Made by a program: the position numbers and the translations under genes
Shown: in pieces, positions 11,859 to 19,947 of the stretch
Position numbering within the stretch: position 1 is the first letter of the stretch
Layout: each line of letters begins with the position of its first letter
Source: Pseudomonas tructae
GTDB lineage: Bacteria; Pseudomonadota; Gammaproteobacteria; Pseudomonadales; Pseudomonadaceae
Direction: 5' to 3'
NCBI RefSeq assembly: GCF_004214895.1
Contig: NZ_CP035952.1
Span: forward strand, 186,001 to 250,000
Length of the DNA: 64,000 nucleotides
Notes under the pieces: generated by a model
The model's database searches: none
Seen by the model: only the letters and a program-made list of their open reading frames with translations
What the model was told of the DNA's origin: nothing

Positions 11859-11913
11859 TCGCGGGGCAAGCCCGCTCCCACAACGCTTCTGTAGGAGCGG
11901 GCTTGCCCCGCGA
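11859..11913. repeat. REP pair after the LysR gene
   Basis: GCGGGGCAAGCCCGCTCCCAC and GTAGGAGCGGGCTTGCCCCGC are arranged head to head about 10 bp apart, directly after the stop codon. They probably act as a transcript-end hairpin. Confidence 0.9.
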
Positions 11914-12080
11914 TGCTTTTCACCACAAACAGTTGTGCCAGAGCCCTTCAAGTGGTTATCGTCGAGGTATCAAGGGCTCGAAGTGAAATCAAAGCTTCCC
12001 TAAAGGCTGGTGATTTTTTAAACTATCGAGTCCGCTCGCCCATTCGGGCTGAACACCGCATTTGCTACTTGAGGAAGACC

Positions 12081-12347
12081 ATGGCCCGCGTAACCGTTGA
12101 AGACTGCCTAGAACACGTGGATAACCGTTTTGAGCTGGTCATGCTCTCCACCAAGCGTGCCCGTCAACTGGCCACCGGCGGCAAAGAGCCGAAAGTGGCA
12201 TGGGAAAACGACAAGCCTACCGTCGTCGCCCTGCGTGAAATCGCTGAAGGCATCTGCACCCCTGAGTTCATGGCAGCAGAATCCATTGTTCACGCCGAGC
12301 CTGCCTTTGCATTCGGTAGTGAGGAAGAGGCCAACGAGGCCGTCTAA
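12081..12347 (+). CDS. rpoZ: RNA polymerase omega subunit
   Basis: An 88-aa protein starting [19 protein letters not shown], with the family motif [12 protein letters not shown] and the partner-contact region [12 protein letters not shown]. Omega chaperones beta-prime assembly and contributes to the ppGpp binding site. It is followed 60 bp later by spoT, so the polymerase subunit and the ppGpp enzyme sit side by side. A GAGGAAGA site precedes the ATG. Confidence 0.97.
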   Translation: MARVTVEDCLEHVDNRFELVMLSTKRARQLATGGKEPKVAWENDKPTVVALREIAEGICTPEFMAAESIVHAEPAFAFGSEEEANEAV

Positions 12348-12407
12348 GCCTATGCCTGGTCGACGTAGTACGGCGCAGGTCCCCGTCCCTTGGCAAGAGG
12401 TAACCCC

Positions 12408-14516
12408 ATGCCGAGCATAGACGCCCTCGCCGATCGCTTGTCGACCTACCTCGGCGCCGACCAGGTCAACCTGGTACGCCGGGCGTATTTCTACGCCGAA
12501 CAAGCCCACGACGGCCAGCGCCGTCGCAGTGGCGAAGCCTACGTCACGCATCCGCTGGCAGTGGCAAGCATCCTCGCCGACATGCACATGGATCATCAGA
12601 GCCTGATGGCCGCCATGCTCCATGACGTGATCGAAGACACCGGCATCGCCAAAGAAGCGCTCAGCTCGCAATTTGGCGAAACCGTGGCCGAACTGGTCGA
12701 CGGCGTCAGCAAGCTGACCCAGATGAACTTCGAGACCAAGGCCGAGGCCCAGGCGGAAAACTTCCAGAAAATGGCCATGGCCATGGCCCGGGACATCCGC
12801 GTGATCCTGGTCAAGCTGGCCGACCGCTTGCACAACATGCGCACCCTCGAAGTGCTGTCCGGGGAAAAACGCCGGCGTATCGCCAAAGAGACCCTGGAAA
12901 TCTACGCACCCATCGCCAACCGGCTGGGCATGCATAGCGTGCGCGTAGAGTTCGAGGACCTGGGCTTCAAGGCCATGCACCCGATGCGCTCCGCGCGTAT
13001 CTACCAGGCAGTCAAGCGCGCCCGCGGCAACCGCAAGGAAATCGTCAACAAGATCGAAGAGTCGCTGGCCCACTGCCTGGCGGTCGACGGCATTGAAGGT
13101 GAAGTCAGCGGCCGGCAGAAGCACCTCTATGGCATCTACAAGAAGATGCGCGGCAAGCGCCGGGCCTTCAACGAGATCATGGACGTCTACGCCTTCCGTA
13201 TCATCGTCGACAAGGTCGACACCTGCTACCGTGTGCTCGGCGCCGTGCATAACCTGTACAAGCCGCTGCCAGGGCGCTTCAAGGATTACATCGCGATCCC
13301 CAAGGCCAACGGCTACCAGTCGCTGCATACTACGCTGTTCGGCATGCACGGGGTGCCCATCGAGATCCAGATCCGCACCCGCGAAATGGAAGAGATGGCC
13401 AACAACGGCATCGCCGCTCACTGGCTGTACAAGTCCAGCGACGACGAGCAGCCCAAGGGCACCCATGCCCGCGCGCGCCAGTGGGTCAAAGGCGTGCTGG
13501 AAATGCAGCAACGTGCTGGCAATTCCCTGGAGTTCATCGAAAGCGTGAAAATCGACCTGTTCCCGGACGAGGTCTATGTGTTCACGCCCAAGGGCCGGAT
13601 CATGGAGCTACCCAAAGGCTCCACGGCGGTCGACTTTGCCTACGCGGTCCACACCGACGTCGGCAACAGCTGTATTGCCTGCCGTATCAACCGCCGCCTG
13701 GCACCGTTGTCAGAACCCCTGCAAAGCGGCTCGACGGTCGAGATCGTCAGCGCCCCGGGCGCTCGTCCCAACCCGGCCTGGCTCAACTTCGTGGTCACCG
13801 GCAAGGCCCGTACGCACATCCGTCATGCGCTCAAGCTGCAGCGCCGCTCGGAGTCCATCAGCCTTGGCGAGCGCCTGCTGAACAAGGTCCTCAACGGTTT
13901 CGACAGCGCCCTGGACAAGATCCCTCAGGAACGCATCCAGGCCATGCTCGGCGAATACCGCCTGGAACTGCTCGAAGACCTGCTCGAAGACATCGGCCTG
14001 GGCAACCGCATGGCCTATGTGGTGGCGCGCCGCCTGTTGTCCACCGAAGGCGAGCAACTGCCTAGCCCGGAGAGCCCGCTGGCAATCCGCGGCACCGAAG
14101 GCCTGGTGCTGAGCTACGCCAAATGCTGCACGCCGATCCCGGGCGACCCGATTGTCGGCCACCTGTCGGCGGGCAAAGGCATGGTGGTGCACCTGGAGAA
14201 CTGCCGCAACATCAGCGAAATTCGCCACAACCCGGAAAAGTGCATCCAGCTGTCCTGGGCCAAGGATGTCACTGGCGAGTTCAACGTCGAACTGCGCGTC
14301 GAGCTGGAACACCAGCGCGGCCTGATCGCCTTGCTGGCCAGCAGCGTCAACGCCGCCGACGGCAATATCGAGAAGATCAGCATGGACGAACGCGATGGTC
14401 GCATCAGCGTGGTCCAACTGGTGGTCAGCGTGCACGACCGCGTGCACCTGGCACGCGTGATCAAAAAACTGCGCGCCCTGACCGGGGTGATCCGAATCAC
14501 CCGCATGCGTGCGTAG
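12408..14516 (+). CDS. spoT: Bifunctional (p)ppGpp synthetase/hydrolase
   Basis: A 702-aa RSH protein. The HD hydrolase domain holds MLHDVIEDTGI (His72-Asp73). The synthetase domain has GRQKHLYGIYKKM and YRVLGAVHNLYKPLPGRFKDYIA-type segments. A TGS domain follows (FTPKGRIMELPKGSTAVDFA), then a zinc-finger/CC region (YAKCCTPIPGD) and a C-terminal ACT domain. Both catalytic halves look intact. The ATG at 12408 has AAGAGG upstream. Confidence 0.97.
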   Translation: MPSIDALADRLSTYLGADQVNLVRRAYFYAEQAHDGQRRRSGEAYVTHPLAVASILADMHMDHQSLMAAMLHDVIEDTGIAKEALSSQFGETVAELVDGVSKLTQMNFETKAEAQAENFQKMAMAMARDIRVILVKLADRLHNMRTLEVLSGEKRRRIAKETLEIYAPIANRLGMHSVRVEFEDLGFKAMHPMRSARIYQAVKRARGNRKEIVNKIEESLAHCLAVDGIEGEVSGRQKHLYGIYKKMRGKRRAFNEIMDVYAFRIIVDKVDTCYRVLGAVHNLYKPLPGRFKDYIAIPKANGYQSLHTTLFGMHGVPIEIQIRTREMEEMANNGIAAHWLYKSSDDEQPKGTHARARQWVKGVLEMQQRAGNSLEFIESVKIDLFPDEVYVFTPKGRIMELPKGSTAVDFAYAVHTDVGNSCIACRINRRLAPLSEPLQSGSTVEIVSAPGARPNPAWLNFVVTGKARTHIRHALKLQRRSESISLGERLLNKVLNGFDSALDKIPQERIQAMLGEYRLELLEDLLEDIGLGNRMAYVVARRLLSTEGEQLPSPESPLAIRGTEGLVLSYAKCCTPIPGDPIVGHLSAGKGMVVHLENCRNISEIRHNPEKCIQLSWAKDVTGEFNVELRVELEHQRGLIALLASSVNAADGNIEKISMDERDGRISVVQLVVSVHDRVHLARVIKKLRALTGVIRITRMRA

Positions 14517-14539
14517 CCCAATAACAGCAAGGAGTCATC

Positions 14540-14920
14540 ATGACCAAGACCGTCATCACCAGTGACAAGGCCCCAGCCGCCATCGGCACTTACTCCCAGG
14601 CGATCAAGGCCGGCAATACCGTGTACATGTCCGGGCAGATCCCACTGGACCCGAAAACCATGGAACTGGTCGAAGGCTTCGAAGCCCAGACCGTCCAGGT
14701 CTTCGAAAACCTCAAGGCCGTTGCCGAGGCCGCTGGCGGTTCGTTCAAGGACATCGTCAAGCTGAACATCTTCCTCACCGACCTGAGCCACTTCGCCAAG
14801 GTCAACGAGATCATGGGCAAGTACTTCGAACAACCGTACCCAGCCCGCGCCGCCATTGGCGTTGCAGCCCTGCCGAAGGGCTCGCAAGTTGAAATGGATG
14901 CCATCCTGGTCATCGAGTAA
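14540..14920 (+). CDS. ridA: RidA family enamine/imine deaminase
   Basis: A 126-aa protein with the family start [19 protein letters not shown] and the catalytic Arg103 in [19 protein letters not shown]. RidA hydrolyses reactive 2-aminoacrylate and related intermediates. AAGGAG precedes the ATG. It sits 23 bp after spoT and is probably co-transcribed, which is usual in pseudomonads. Confidence 0.96.
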   Translation: MTKTVITSDKAPAAIGTYSQAIKAGNTVYMSGQIPLDPKTMELVEGFEAQTVQVFENLKAVAEAAGGSFKDIVKLNIFLTDLSHFAKVNEIMGKYFEQPYPARAAIGVAALPKGSQVEMDAILVIE

Positions 14921-14927
14921 CACCTGC

Positions 14928-14953
14928 GAAGGCACGCCAGCAGGTGTGCCTTC
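14928..14953 (+). terminator. Hairpin after ridA
   Basis: An 8-bp perfect stem, GAAGGCAC/GTGCCTTC, with a 10-nt loop. The tail is C-rich rather than T-rich, so it may be a weak terminator or only an mRNA-stabilising structure. Confidence 0.4.
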
Positions 14954-14980
14954 TCCCCCGCCCCTGCAAGGACCCCCGTC

Positions 14981-15718
14981 ATGCGCTACGCGCTCGCCCT
15001 GTCGCTGCTCGCCACCCTGTTGAGCGGCTGCGCCAGCCACAGCCCGGAAGACCTCAACGGCACCTGGATCAACCAGAACGCCATCGACGCCGCCGCCAAA
15101 GGCTCAAACCTGCGCCAGGCCCTGCTCGCCAATGGCCCGAATCTGGAATGGAAGATCAACATCGCAGCTGGCCAGGCAACCTTCAGCAACGGTTTCGAGG
15201 CCGGTGACGGCAAGCTCAAGGCGCTCAAGGACAACCAGTGGGAAGTGGACTTCTACGGTAACTACGTCGAGACCCTGAGCCTGGACGGCGACGAGCTGGT
15301 TCAGGCCGCCAACGAAGCCAATGGCCAGCAGAGCTTCCAGCGCGCCGAAACCCCGGCACCGATCGACACCCCTGCCGGCACCACCTTTGAGACCGCGCTT
15401 TACAGCGCTTACATGGGTGGCGACTGGAAGATCATCGAAGGCCCGGGCCAGGGCGCCGCAGTCCACTTTCGCGCCAATGGCAGCCTCGACGGCCTGCCGG
15501 GCCTGGATCGCTACGCCCTGTGCCTGGCTGGCGATTGCGCAGCGATGAGCGGCGAGTACGACAGCCTCTGGCTGGAACGCAACCAGCAAGGCAACCCGTG
15601 GATTTTCAAGCGTGATGGCAAACAGCTGGAGATCTTCCAGGCCATCAACCAGGCCCAGGCCGACGAGATGCCGGATTTGCATCCTGGCACCCGCCGCTGG
15701 CTGCTTGAACGTCAGTAA
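14981..15718 (+). CDS. Putative lipoprotein of unknown function
   Basis: A 245-aa protein with a signal sequence ending in the lipobox LLSGC (Cys17), so it should be acylated and membrane-anchored. The body is soluble with two similar-looking halves (each with a GTWI/GDWKII-type motif) but no family was recognised. It follows ridA and is convergent with the epimerase gene with only three bases between stop codons. AAGGAC precedes the ATG. Confidence 0.75.
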   Translation: MRYALALSLLATLLSGCASHSPEDLNGTWINQNAIDAAAKGSNLRQALLANGPNLEWKINIAAGQATFSNGFEAGDGKLKALKDNQWEVDFYGNYVETLSLDGDELVQAANEANGQQSFQRAETPAPIDTPAGTTFETALYSAYMGGDWKIIEGPGQGAAVHFRANGSLDGLPGLDRYALCLAGDCAAMSGEYDSLWLERNQQGNPWIFKRDGKQLEIFQAINQAQADEMPDLHPGTRRWLLERQ

Positions 15719-15721
15719 AGG

Positions 15722-16579
15722 CTAGTTGCTGCCGGCAAGGATGGCTGCATAGCCTTCCTTGTAGCTTGGGTACTGTGGCACCCAGCCCAGCGCCCGGGCC
15801 CGGGCGTTGCTGCAGCGCTTGCTGCCGGTGCGCCGCACCCGCTCCTGTTCCGACCACTGGGTAACGCCCATGTACTCGCGCAACCAGGCAACCACGTCAA
15901 ACAGCGGTGCCGGCGCGTCATCGACGCCGATGTAACACGCTTCCAGCGCCTTGCCCTGAAGATCGGCCTTGAGCAAAAAGGCCAGCAGCCCGGCGGCGTC
16001 TTCGGCGTGAATACGGTTGCCGTACAGCGGTGGCTCTTCAGTCACCCGGTAACCCTGGCGGACCTGGCTGAGCAGCCATTCGCGACCCGGACCATAGATA
16101 CCGGTGAGACGCACAATGGTGCTGGGAATACCACTGGCCAGGGCCAGTTGTTCGGCTTCGAGCATGACCGTGCCCGAATAGCCTTCAGGCTCCACGACAG
16201 CAGTTTCGTCGATCCACTCGCCATCTTTCTGCGCATACACGCTGCTACTGGAAACAAACAACAGGCGCCGCGGCGTCTGCTTGCGCTCAGCCAGCCAGCT
16301 CAGCACAGTGCGCAGGCCCTCGACATACGCAGCCTGATAACCAGCCTCGTCATGCTGGCTTGCCGCCACGCTGTAGACCAGGTAATCCGGAGCGTCAACC
16401 GGCCATGCGTCCGGGCAGCGCGGATCATTCAGGTCAGCAGCGATGGCCGCCACCCCTTCTGGCAATTGTCCAACACTGCGGCGCAGGCCACTTACCGGCC
16501 AACCCGAGGCCAGCAATTGCTTGGCCAGACGGCCACCGACATCGCCACAACCGACGATCAGAACTGAAGGCGCAGACAT
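15722..16579 (-). CDS. NAD-dependent epimerase/dehydratase-like SDR protein
   Basis: A 285-aa extended-SDR-like protein. The dinucleotide-binding motif is VGCGDVGGRLA (residues 9-19), with LLFVSSSSVYAQ in place of the usual catalytic Ser region and a terminal KRCSNARARALGW segment. The classical YxxxK is not clear: the equivalent region reads GYSGTVMLEAEQ. It may therefore bind NAD(P) without epimerase activity. Substrate unknown. Confidence 0.75.
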   Translation of the reverse strand: MSAPSVLIVGCGDVGGRLAKQLLASGWPVSGLRRSVGQLPEGVAAIAADLNDPRCPDAWPVDAPDYLVYSVAASQHDEAGYQAAYVEGLRTVLSWLAERKQTPRRLLFVSSSSVYAQKDGEWIDETAVVEPEGYSGTVMLEAEQLALASGIPSTIVRLTGIYGPGREWLLSQVRQGYRVTEEPPLYGNRIHAEDAAGLLAFLLKADLQGKALEACYIGVDDAPAPLFDVVAWLREYMGVTQWSEQERVRRTGSKRCSNARARALGWVPQYPSYKEGYAAILAGSN

Positions 16580-16774
16580 CCCGAAACTCCGTAAATCAAA
16601 GGCCCAGCCTATCTAAATAAATCGATAGGCGGCTAGCTATGGTGGAAAAAAAGTAACTTTATTACTTCTGCTAACAAGAATTACTTGCAATAATGGCCAC
16701 CCAATTTTGTTCTCGGCCTGTCTCGAGGCCTGGAAGGACAACCACCTCTTTCTTCTTCATCAGGTCAGGCCAGC

Positions 16775-17764
16775 ATGACACGCATTCAACCCTCCGCTTC
16801 GCCAACCATGTCGCGCGCATGGCGCGCCATTGCCGCGCTGATGTTCAGCCTGGTGCTGGCACCCGCCGCCCTGGCCGATGAGCCGAGCACCGCTGCCGCC
16901 ACTCCAGCCGCCGCTGTAGCCCCTGCCCCAGCGGGCGCCGAGCAAGCCGCAGCGCCGACCGATCCGGCTGCCGCACCTAGCGCTGCGCCAATCGATGGCC
17001 AGGCCGCCAATCCGGCTGACGAAAACGTTGAAGCACTGGTTGAAGACACCAGCCTGGGCATGGCCCACGACCTGTCGCCTTGGGGCATGTACAAGAACGC
17101 CGACATCGTGGTGAAGATCGTCATGATCGGCCTGGCCATTGCCTCGATCATTACCTGGACCATCTGGATCGCCAAAGGCTTCGAGCTGATGGGTGCCAAG
17201 CGTCGTCTGCGTGGCGAAATCGCCGCCCTCAAGCGCGCCACCACCCTCAAGGAAGCCAGCGACAGCGCCAACAAGGAAGGCACCCTGGCCCATATCCTGG
17301 TTCACGATGCCTTGGATGAGATGCGCCTGTCGGCCAATGCCCGCGAGAAAGAAGGTATCAAGGAGCGCGTCAGCTTCCGCCTCGAGCGCCTGGTAGCTGC
17401 CAGCGGCCGCAACATGAGCAGCGGCACCGGCGTGCTGGCAACCATCGGTTCGACCGCACCCTTCGTCGGTCTGTTCGGTACCGTGTGGGGCATCATGAAC
17501 AGCTTCATCGGCATCGCCAAGACCCAGACCACCAACCTCGCAGTGGTTGCCCCGGGTATCGCTGAAGCCCTTCTGGCTACTGCCCTGGGTCTGGTCGCAG
17601 CAATCCCGGCGGTGGTTATCTACAACGTTTTCGCCCGCTCCATCGCTGGCTACAAGGCGCAGGTTTCTGATGCCTCGGCCGAGGTCCTGCTGCTGGTCAG
17701 CCGTGACCTGGACCACCAGCCAGGCGATCGCGCCGCTGCCCCTCACATGGTCAAAGTGGGCTAA
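16775..17764 (+). CDS. exbB: TonB-system motor protein ExbB
   Basis: A 329-aa MotA/TolQ/ExbB protein with an N-terminal signal and an Ala/Pro-rich periplasmic extension (about residues 30-90). Three transmembrane helices follow, with the conserved APFVGLFGTVWGIMNSF and AEALLATALGLVAAIPAVV segments. Pseudomonas ExbB1 proteins carry this long N-terminal extension. It is the first gene of exbB-exbD-tonB, which powers outer-membrane siderophore and metal uptake. The upstream 190 bp contain an AT-rich stretch around 16648-16694 that may hold the promoter. No convincing Fur box was found. Confidence 0.94.
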   Translation: MTRIQPSASPTMSRAWRAIAALMFSLVLAPAALADEPSTAAATPAAAVAPAPAGAEQAAAPTDPAAAPSAAPIDGQAANPADENVEALVEDTSLGMAHDLSPWGMYKNADIVVKIVMIGLAIASIITWTIWIAKGFELMGAKRRLRGEIAALKRATTLKEASDSANKEGTLAHILVHDALDEMRLSANAREKEGIKERVSFRLERLVAASGRNMSSGTGVLATIGSTAPFVGLFGTVWGIMNSFIGIAKTQTTNLAVVAPGIAEALLATALGLVAAIPAVVIYNVFARSIAGYKAQVSDASAEVLLLVSRDLDHQPGDRAAAPHMVKVG

Positions 17765-17767
17765 ACC

Positions 17768-18193
17768 ATGGGCCTGCATCTGAACGAAGGTGGCGACGAC
17801 CTCGCCGAAAACCACGAAATCAACGTGACGCCGTTCATTGACGTCATGTTGGTCCTGCTGATCATCTTCATGGTGGCAGCGCCGCTGGCAACCGTCGACA
17901 TCAAGGTCGACCTGCCAGCCTCGACCGCGAAACCTGCGCCCAGGCCCGAGAAACCGGTGTTCCTCAGCGTCAAGGCTGACCAGAACCTGTACGTCGGCGA
18001 CGAACAGGTCCAGCGTGACCAGCTCGGCGCCATTCTCGACGCCAAGACCAAGGGCGACAAGGACACCACGATCTTCTTCCAGGCTGACAAAGGCGTGGAT
18101 TACGGCGATCTGATGGAAGTCATGAATACGCTGCGCGCGGCCGGTTACCTGAAAGTCGGTCTGGTCGGCCTTGAGACGGCAGCCAAGAAATGA
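17768..18193 (+). CDS. exbD: TonB-system protein ExbD
   Basis: A 141-aa ExbD/TolR protein with one N-terminal helix. It carries the proton-path aspartate in VTPFIDVMLVLLIIFMV and a periplasmic domain beginning APLATVDIKVDLP. It starts 3 bp after exbB and overlaps tonB by the ATGA motif at 18190-18193, so the three genes are translationally coupled. Confidence 0.96.
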   Translation: MGLHLNEGGDDLAENHEINVTPFIDVMLVLLIIFMVAAPLATVDIKVDLPASTAKPAPRPEKPVFLSVKADQNLYVGDEQVQRDQLGAILDAKTKGDKDTTIFFQADKGVDYGDLMEVMNTLRAAGYLKVGLVGLETAAKK

Positions 18194-18924
18194 TCAAGAC
18201 GCGGCATAAGCTGGCGCGTTACAGCAGTAGTCTGGCGATTGTGCTGGGTATCCATGCCGTTGCCGTGTTGCTGACGCTCAATTGGTCGGTGCCCCAAGCG
18301 ATCGAACTGCCGCCTGCGGCAATGATGATCGAAATGGCCCCGATGCCCGTACCGGCACCGCCACCTCCACCCAAGGTGGTCACCCCACCCCAGCCACCGG
18401 CACCGGTCGAAGAACTGCCGCTGCCGAAGCTGGCTGAGACGCCGAAACCTAAAATTGCCATTGCCAAGCAGGAAAAGCCAAAAGCCAAACCGCAGCCGCC
18501 CAAGCCTGAGAAGAAGCCTGAGCCGCAGGAGAAGCCGTCCGACGAGGAAGTGGCCGATACCCCGCCAAGCACCGCGCCAGCGCAGAAATCGGCCGCTCCG
18601 GCGCCGAGCATCGCCACCAACAGCAATGCCCTGCCGACCTGGCAGAGCGACCTGCTGCGTCACCTGGCGAAGTACAAGCGCTACCCGGAAAACGCCCGGC
18701 GCATGCGCATGGAAGGCATCAACCGCCTGCGCTTCGTGGTCGATGGCGAGGGCAAGATCCTCTCTTACGCCCTGGCCGGTGGATCGGGCAGTGCGGCACT
18801 GGATAGGGCGACTCTGGAGATGATCCGTCGCGCGCAACCGGTTCCGCCCCCCCCCAAGGAACTGCTCAACAACGGCAGCATTGAAGTGATCGCGCCTTTC
18901 GTCTACTCGCTGGACAAACGCTAA
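18190..18924 (+). CDS. tonB: Energy transducer TonB
   Basis: A 244-aa protein with an N-terminal anchor helix (SLAIVLGIHAVAVLLTL). A long Pro/Lys/Glu-rich spacer covers about residues 50-125, and the C-terminal TonB domain contains YPENARRMRMEGINRLRF. It spans the periplasm and transfers energy to TonB-dependent receptors. The ATG overlaps the exbD stop by four bases. Confidence 0.95.
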   Translation: MIKTRHKLARYSSSLAIVLGIHAVAVLLTLNWSVPQAIELPPAAMMIEMAPMPVPAPPPPPKVVTPPQPPAPVEELPLPKLAETPKPKIAIAKQEKPKAKPQPPKPEKKPEPQEKPSDEEVADTPPSTAPAQKSAAPAPSIATNSNALPTWQSDLLRHLAKYKRYPENARRMRMEGINRLRFVVDGEGKILSYALAGGSGSAALDRATLEMIRRAQPVPPPPKELLNNGSIEVIAPFVYSLDKR

Positions 18925-19017
18925 CGCTTTGTTTCTGTCACAAACGAGCAAGTCTGATAACGTGCGTCTATCGATTGCAGCCGCTATGCTGGGGCCGCAA
19001 CTTCATGGACGCACGTT

Positions 19018-19938
19018 ATGACCCTTACAGAATTGCGCTACATCGTCACCCTTGCCCAGGAACAGCACTTCGGCCATGCCGCCGAGCGCTGCCACGTCAG
19101 CCAGCCGACCCTGTCGGTCGGTGTGAAGAAGCTTGAGGACGAGCTGGGTGTGCTGATCTTCGAGCGCAGCAAAAGCGCGGTGCGCCTGACCCCGGTCGGC
19201 GAAGGCATCGTTGCCCAAGCGCAAAAGGTTCTCGAACAGGCCCAAGGCATTCGCGAGCTGGCCCAGGCCGGCAAGAACCAGCTAACTGCCCCGCTGAAAG
19301 TCGGCGCTATCTACACCGTCGGCCCTTACCTGTTCCCGCACCTGATCCCGCAGCTGCACCGGGTTGCCCCGCAGATGCCGTTGTACATCGAAGAGAACTT
19401 CACCCACATCCTGCGCGACAAGCTGCGCAACGGTGAGCTGGATGCAGTGATCATCGCCCTGCCATTCAACGAAGCCGACGTGCTGACCCTGCCACTGTAC
19501 GACGAGCCGTTCTACGTGCTGATGCCCAGCGAGCATCCCTGGACCCAGAAAGAGACCATCGACGCCGGCCTGCTCAATGACAAGAGCCTGCTGCTGCTCG
19601 GCGAAGGCCACTGCTTCCGCGACCAGGTACTCGAAGCCTGCCCGACCCTGGCCAAAGGCAGCGACGGCGCCAAGCACACCACGGTCGAGTCCAGTTCGCT
19701 GGAAACCATTCGGCATATGGTCGCATCGGGCCTGGGCGTGTCGATCCTGCCGCTGTCTGCAGTGCACAGCCACCATTACGCCCCGGGCGTGATCGAAGTG
19801 CGTCCACTGAGCCCTCCGGCGCCGTTTCGCACTGTGGCCATCGCTTGGCGCGCCAGCTTTCCGCGGCCCAAGGCGATCGAGATCCTCGCTGACTCGATCC
19901 GTCTGTGCTCGGTCGCCAAACCCGCCGCGAGCCAGTAG
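19018..19938 (+). CDS. oxyR: Hydrogen-peroxide sensing regulator OxyR
   Basis: A 306-aa LysR-family activator starting MTLTELRYIVTLAQEQHFG. The redox pair is visible as two cysteines nine residues apart (GHCFRDQVLEAC), matching Cys199/Cys208 of E. coli OxyR. It is followed 9 bp later by recG, the conserved oxyR-recG pair of pseudomonads. Confidence 0.96.
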   Translation: MTLTELRYIVTLAQEQHFGHAAERCHVSQPTLSVGVKKLEDELGVLIFERSKSAVRLTPVGEGIVAQAQKVLEQAQGIRELAQAGKNQLTAPLKVGAIYTVGPYLFPHLIPQLHRVAPQMPLYIEENFTHILRDKLRNGELDAVIIALPFNEADVLTLPLYDEPFYVLMPSEHPWTQKETIDAGLLNDKSLLLLGEGHCFRDQVLEACPTLAKGSDGAKHTTVESSSLETIRHMVASGLGVSILPLSAVHSHHYAPGVIEVRPLSPPAPFRTVAIAWRASFPRPKAIEILADSIRLCSVAKPAASQ

Positions 19939-19947
19939 GAAAGCGCC

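Noticed and set aside
12108..13511. A 467-codon frame opposite rpoZ/spoT
   Set aside because: Same GC artefact; no ribosome site or family resemblance, and rpoZ and spoT are certain.
16640..16700. Fur box in front of exbB
   Set aside because: The region is AT-rich, but no stretch matches the 19-bp Fur consensus well enough to defend.
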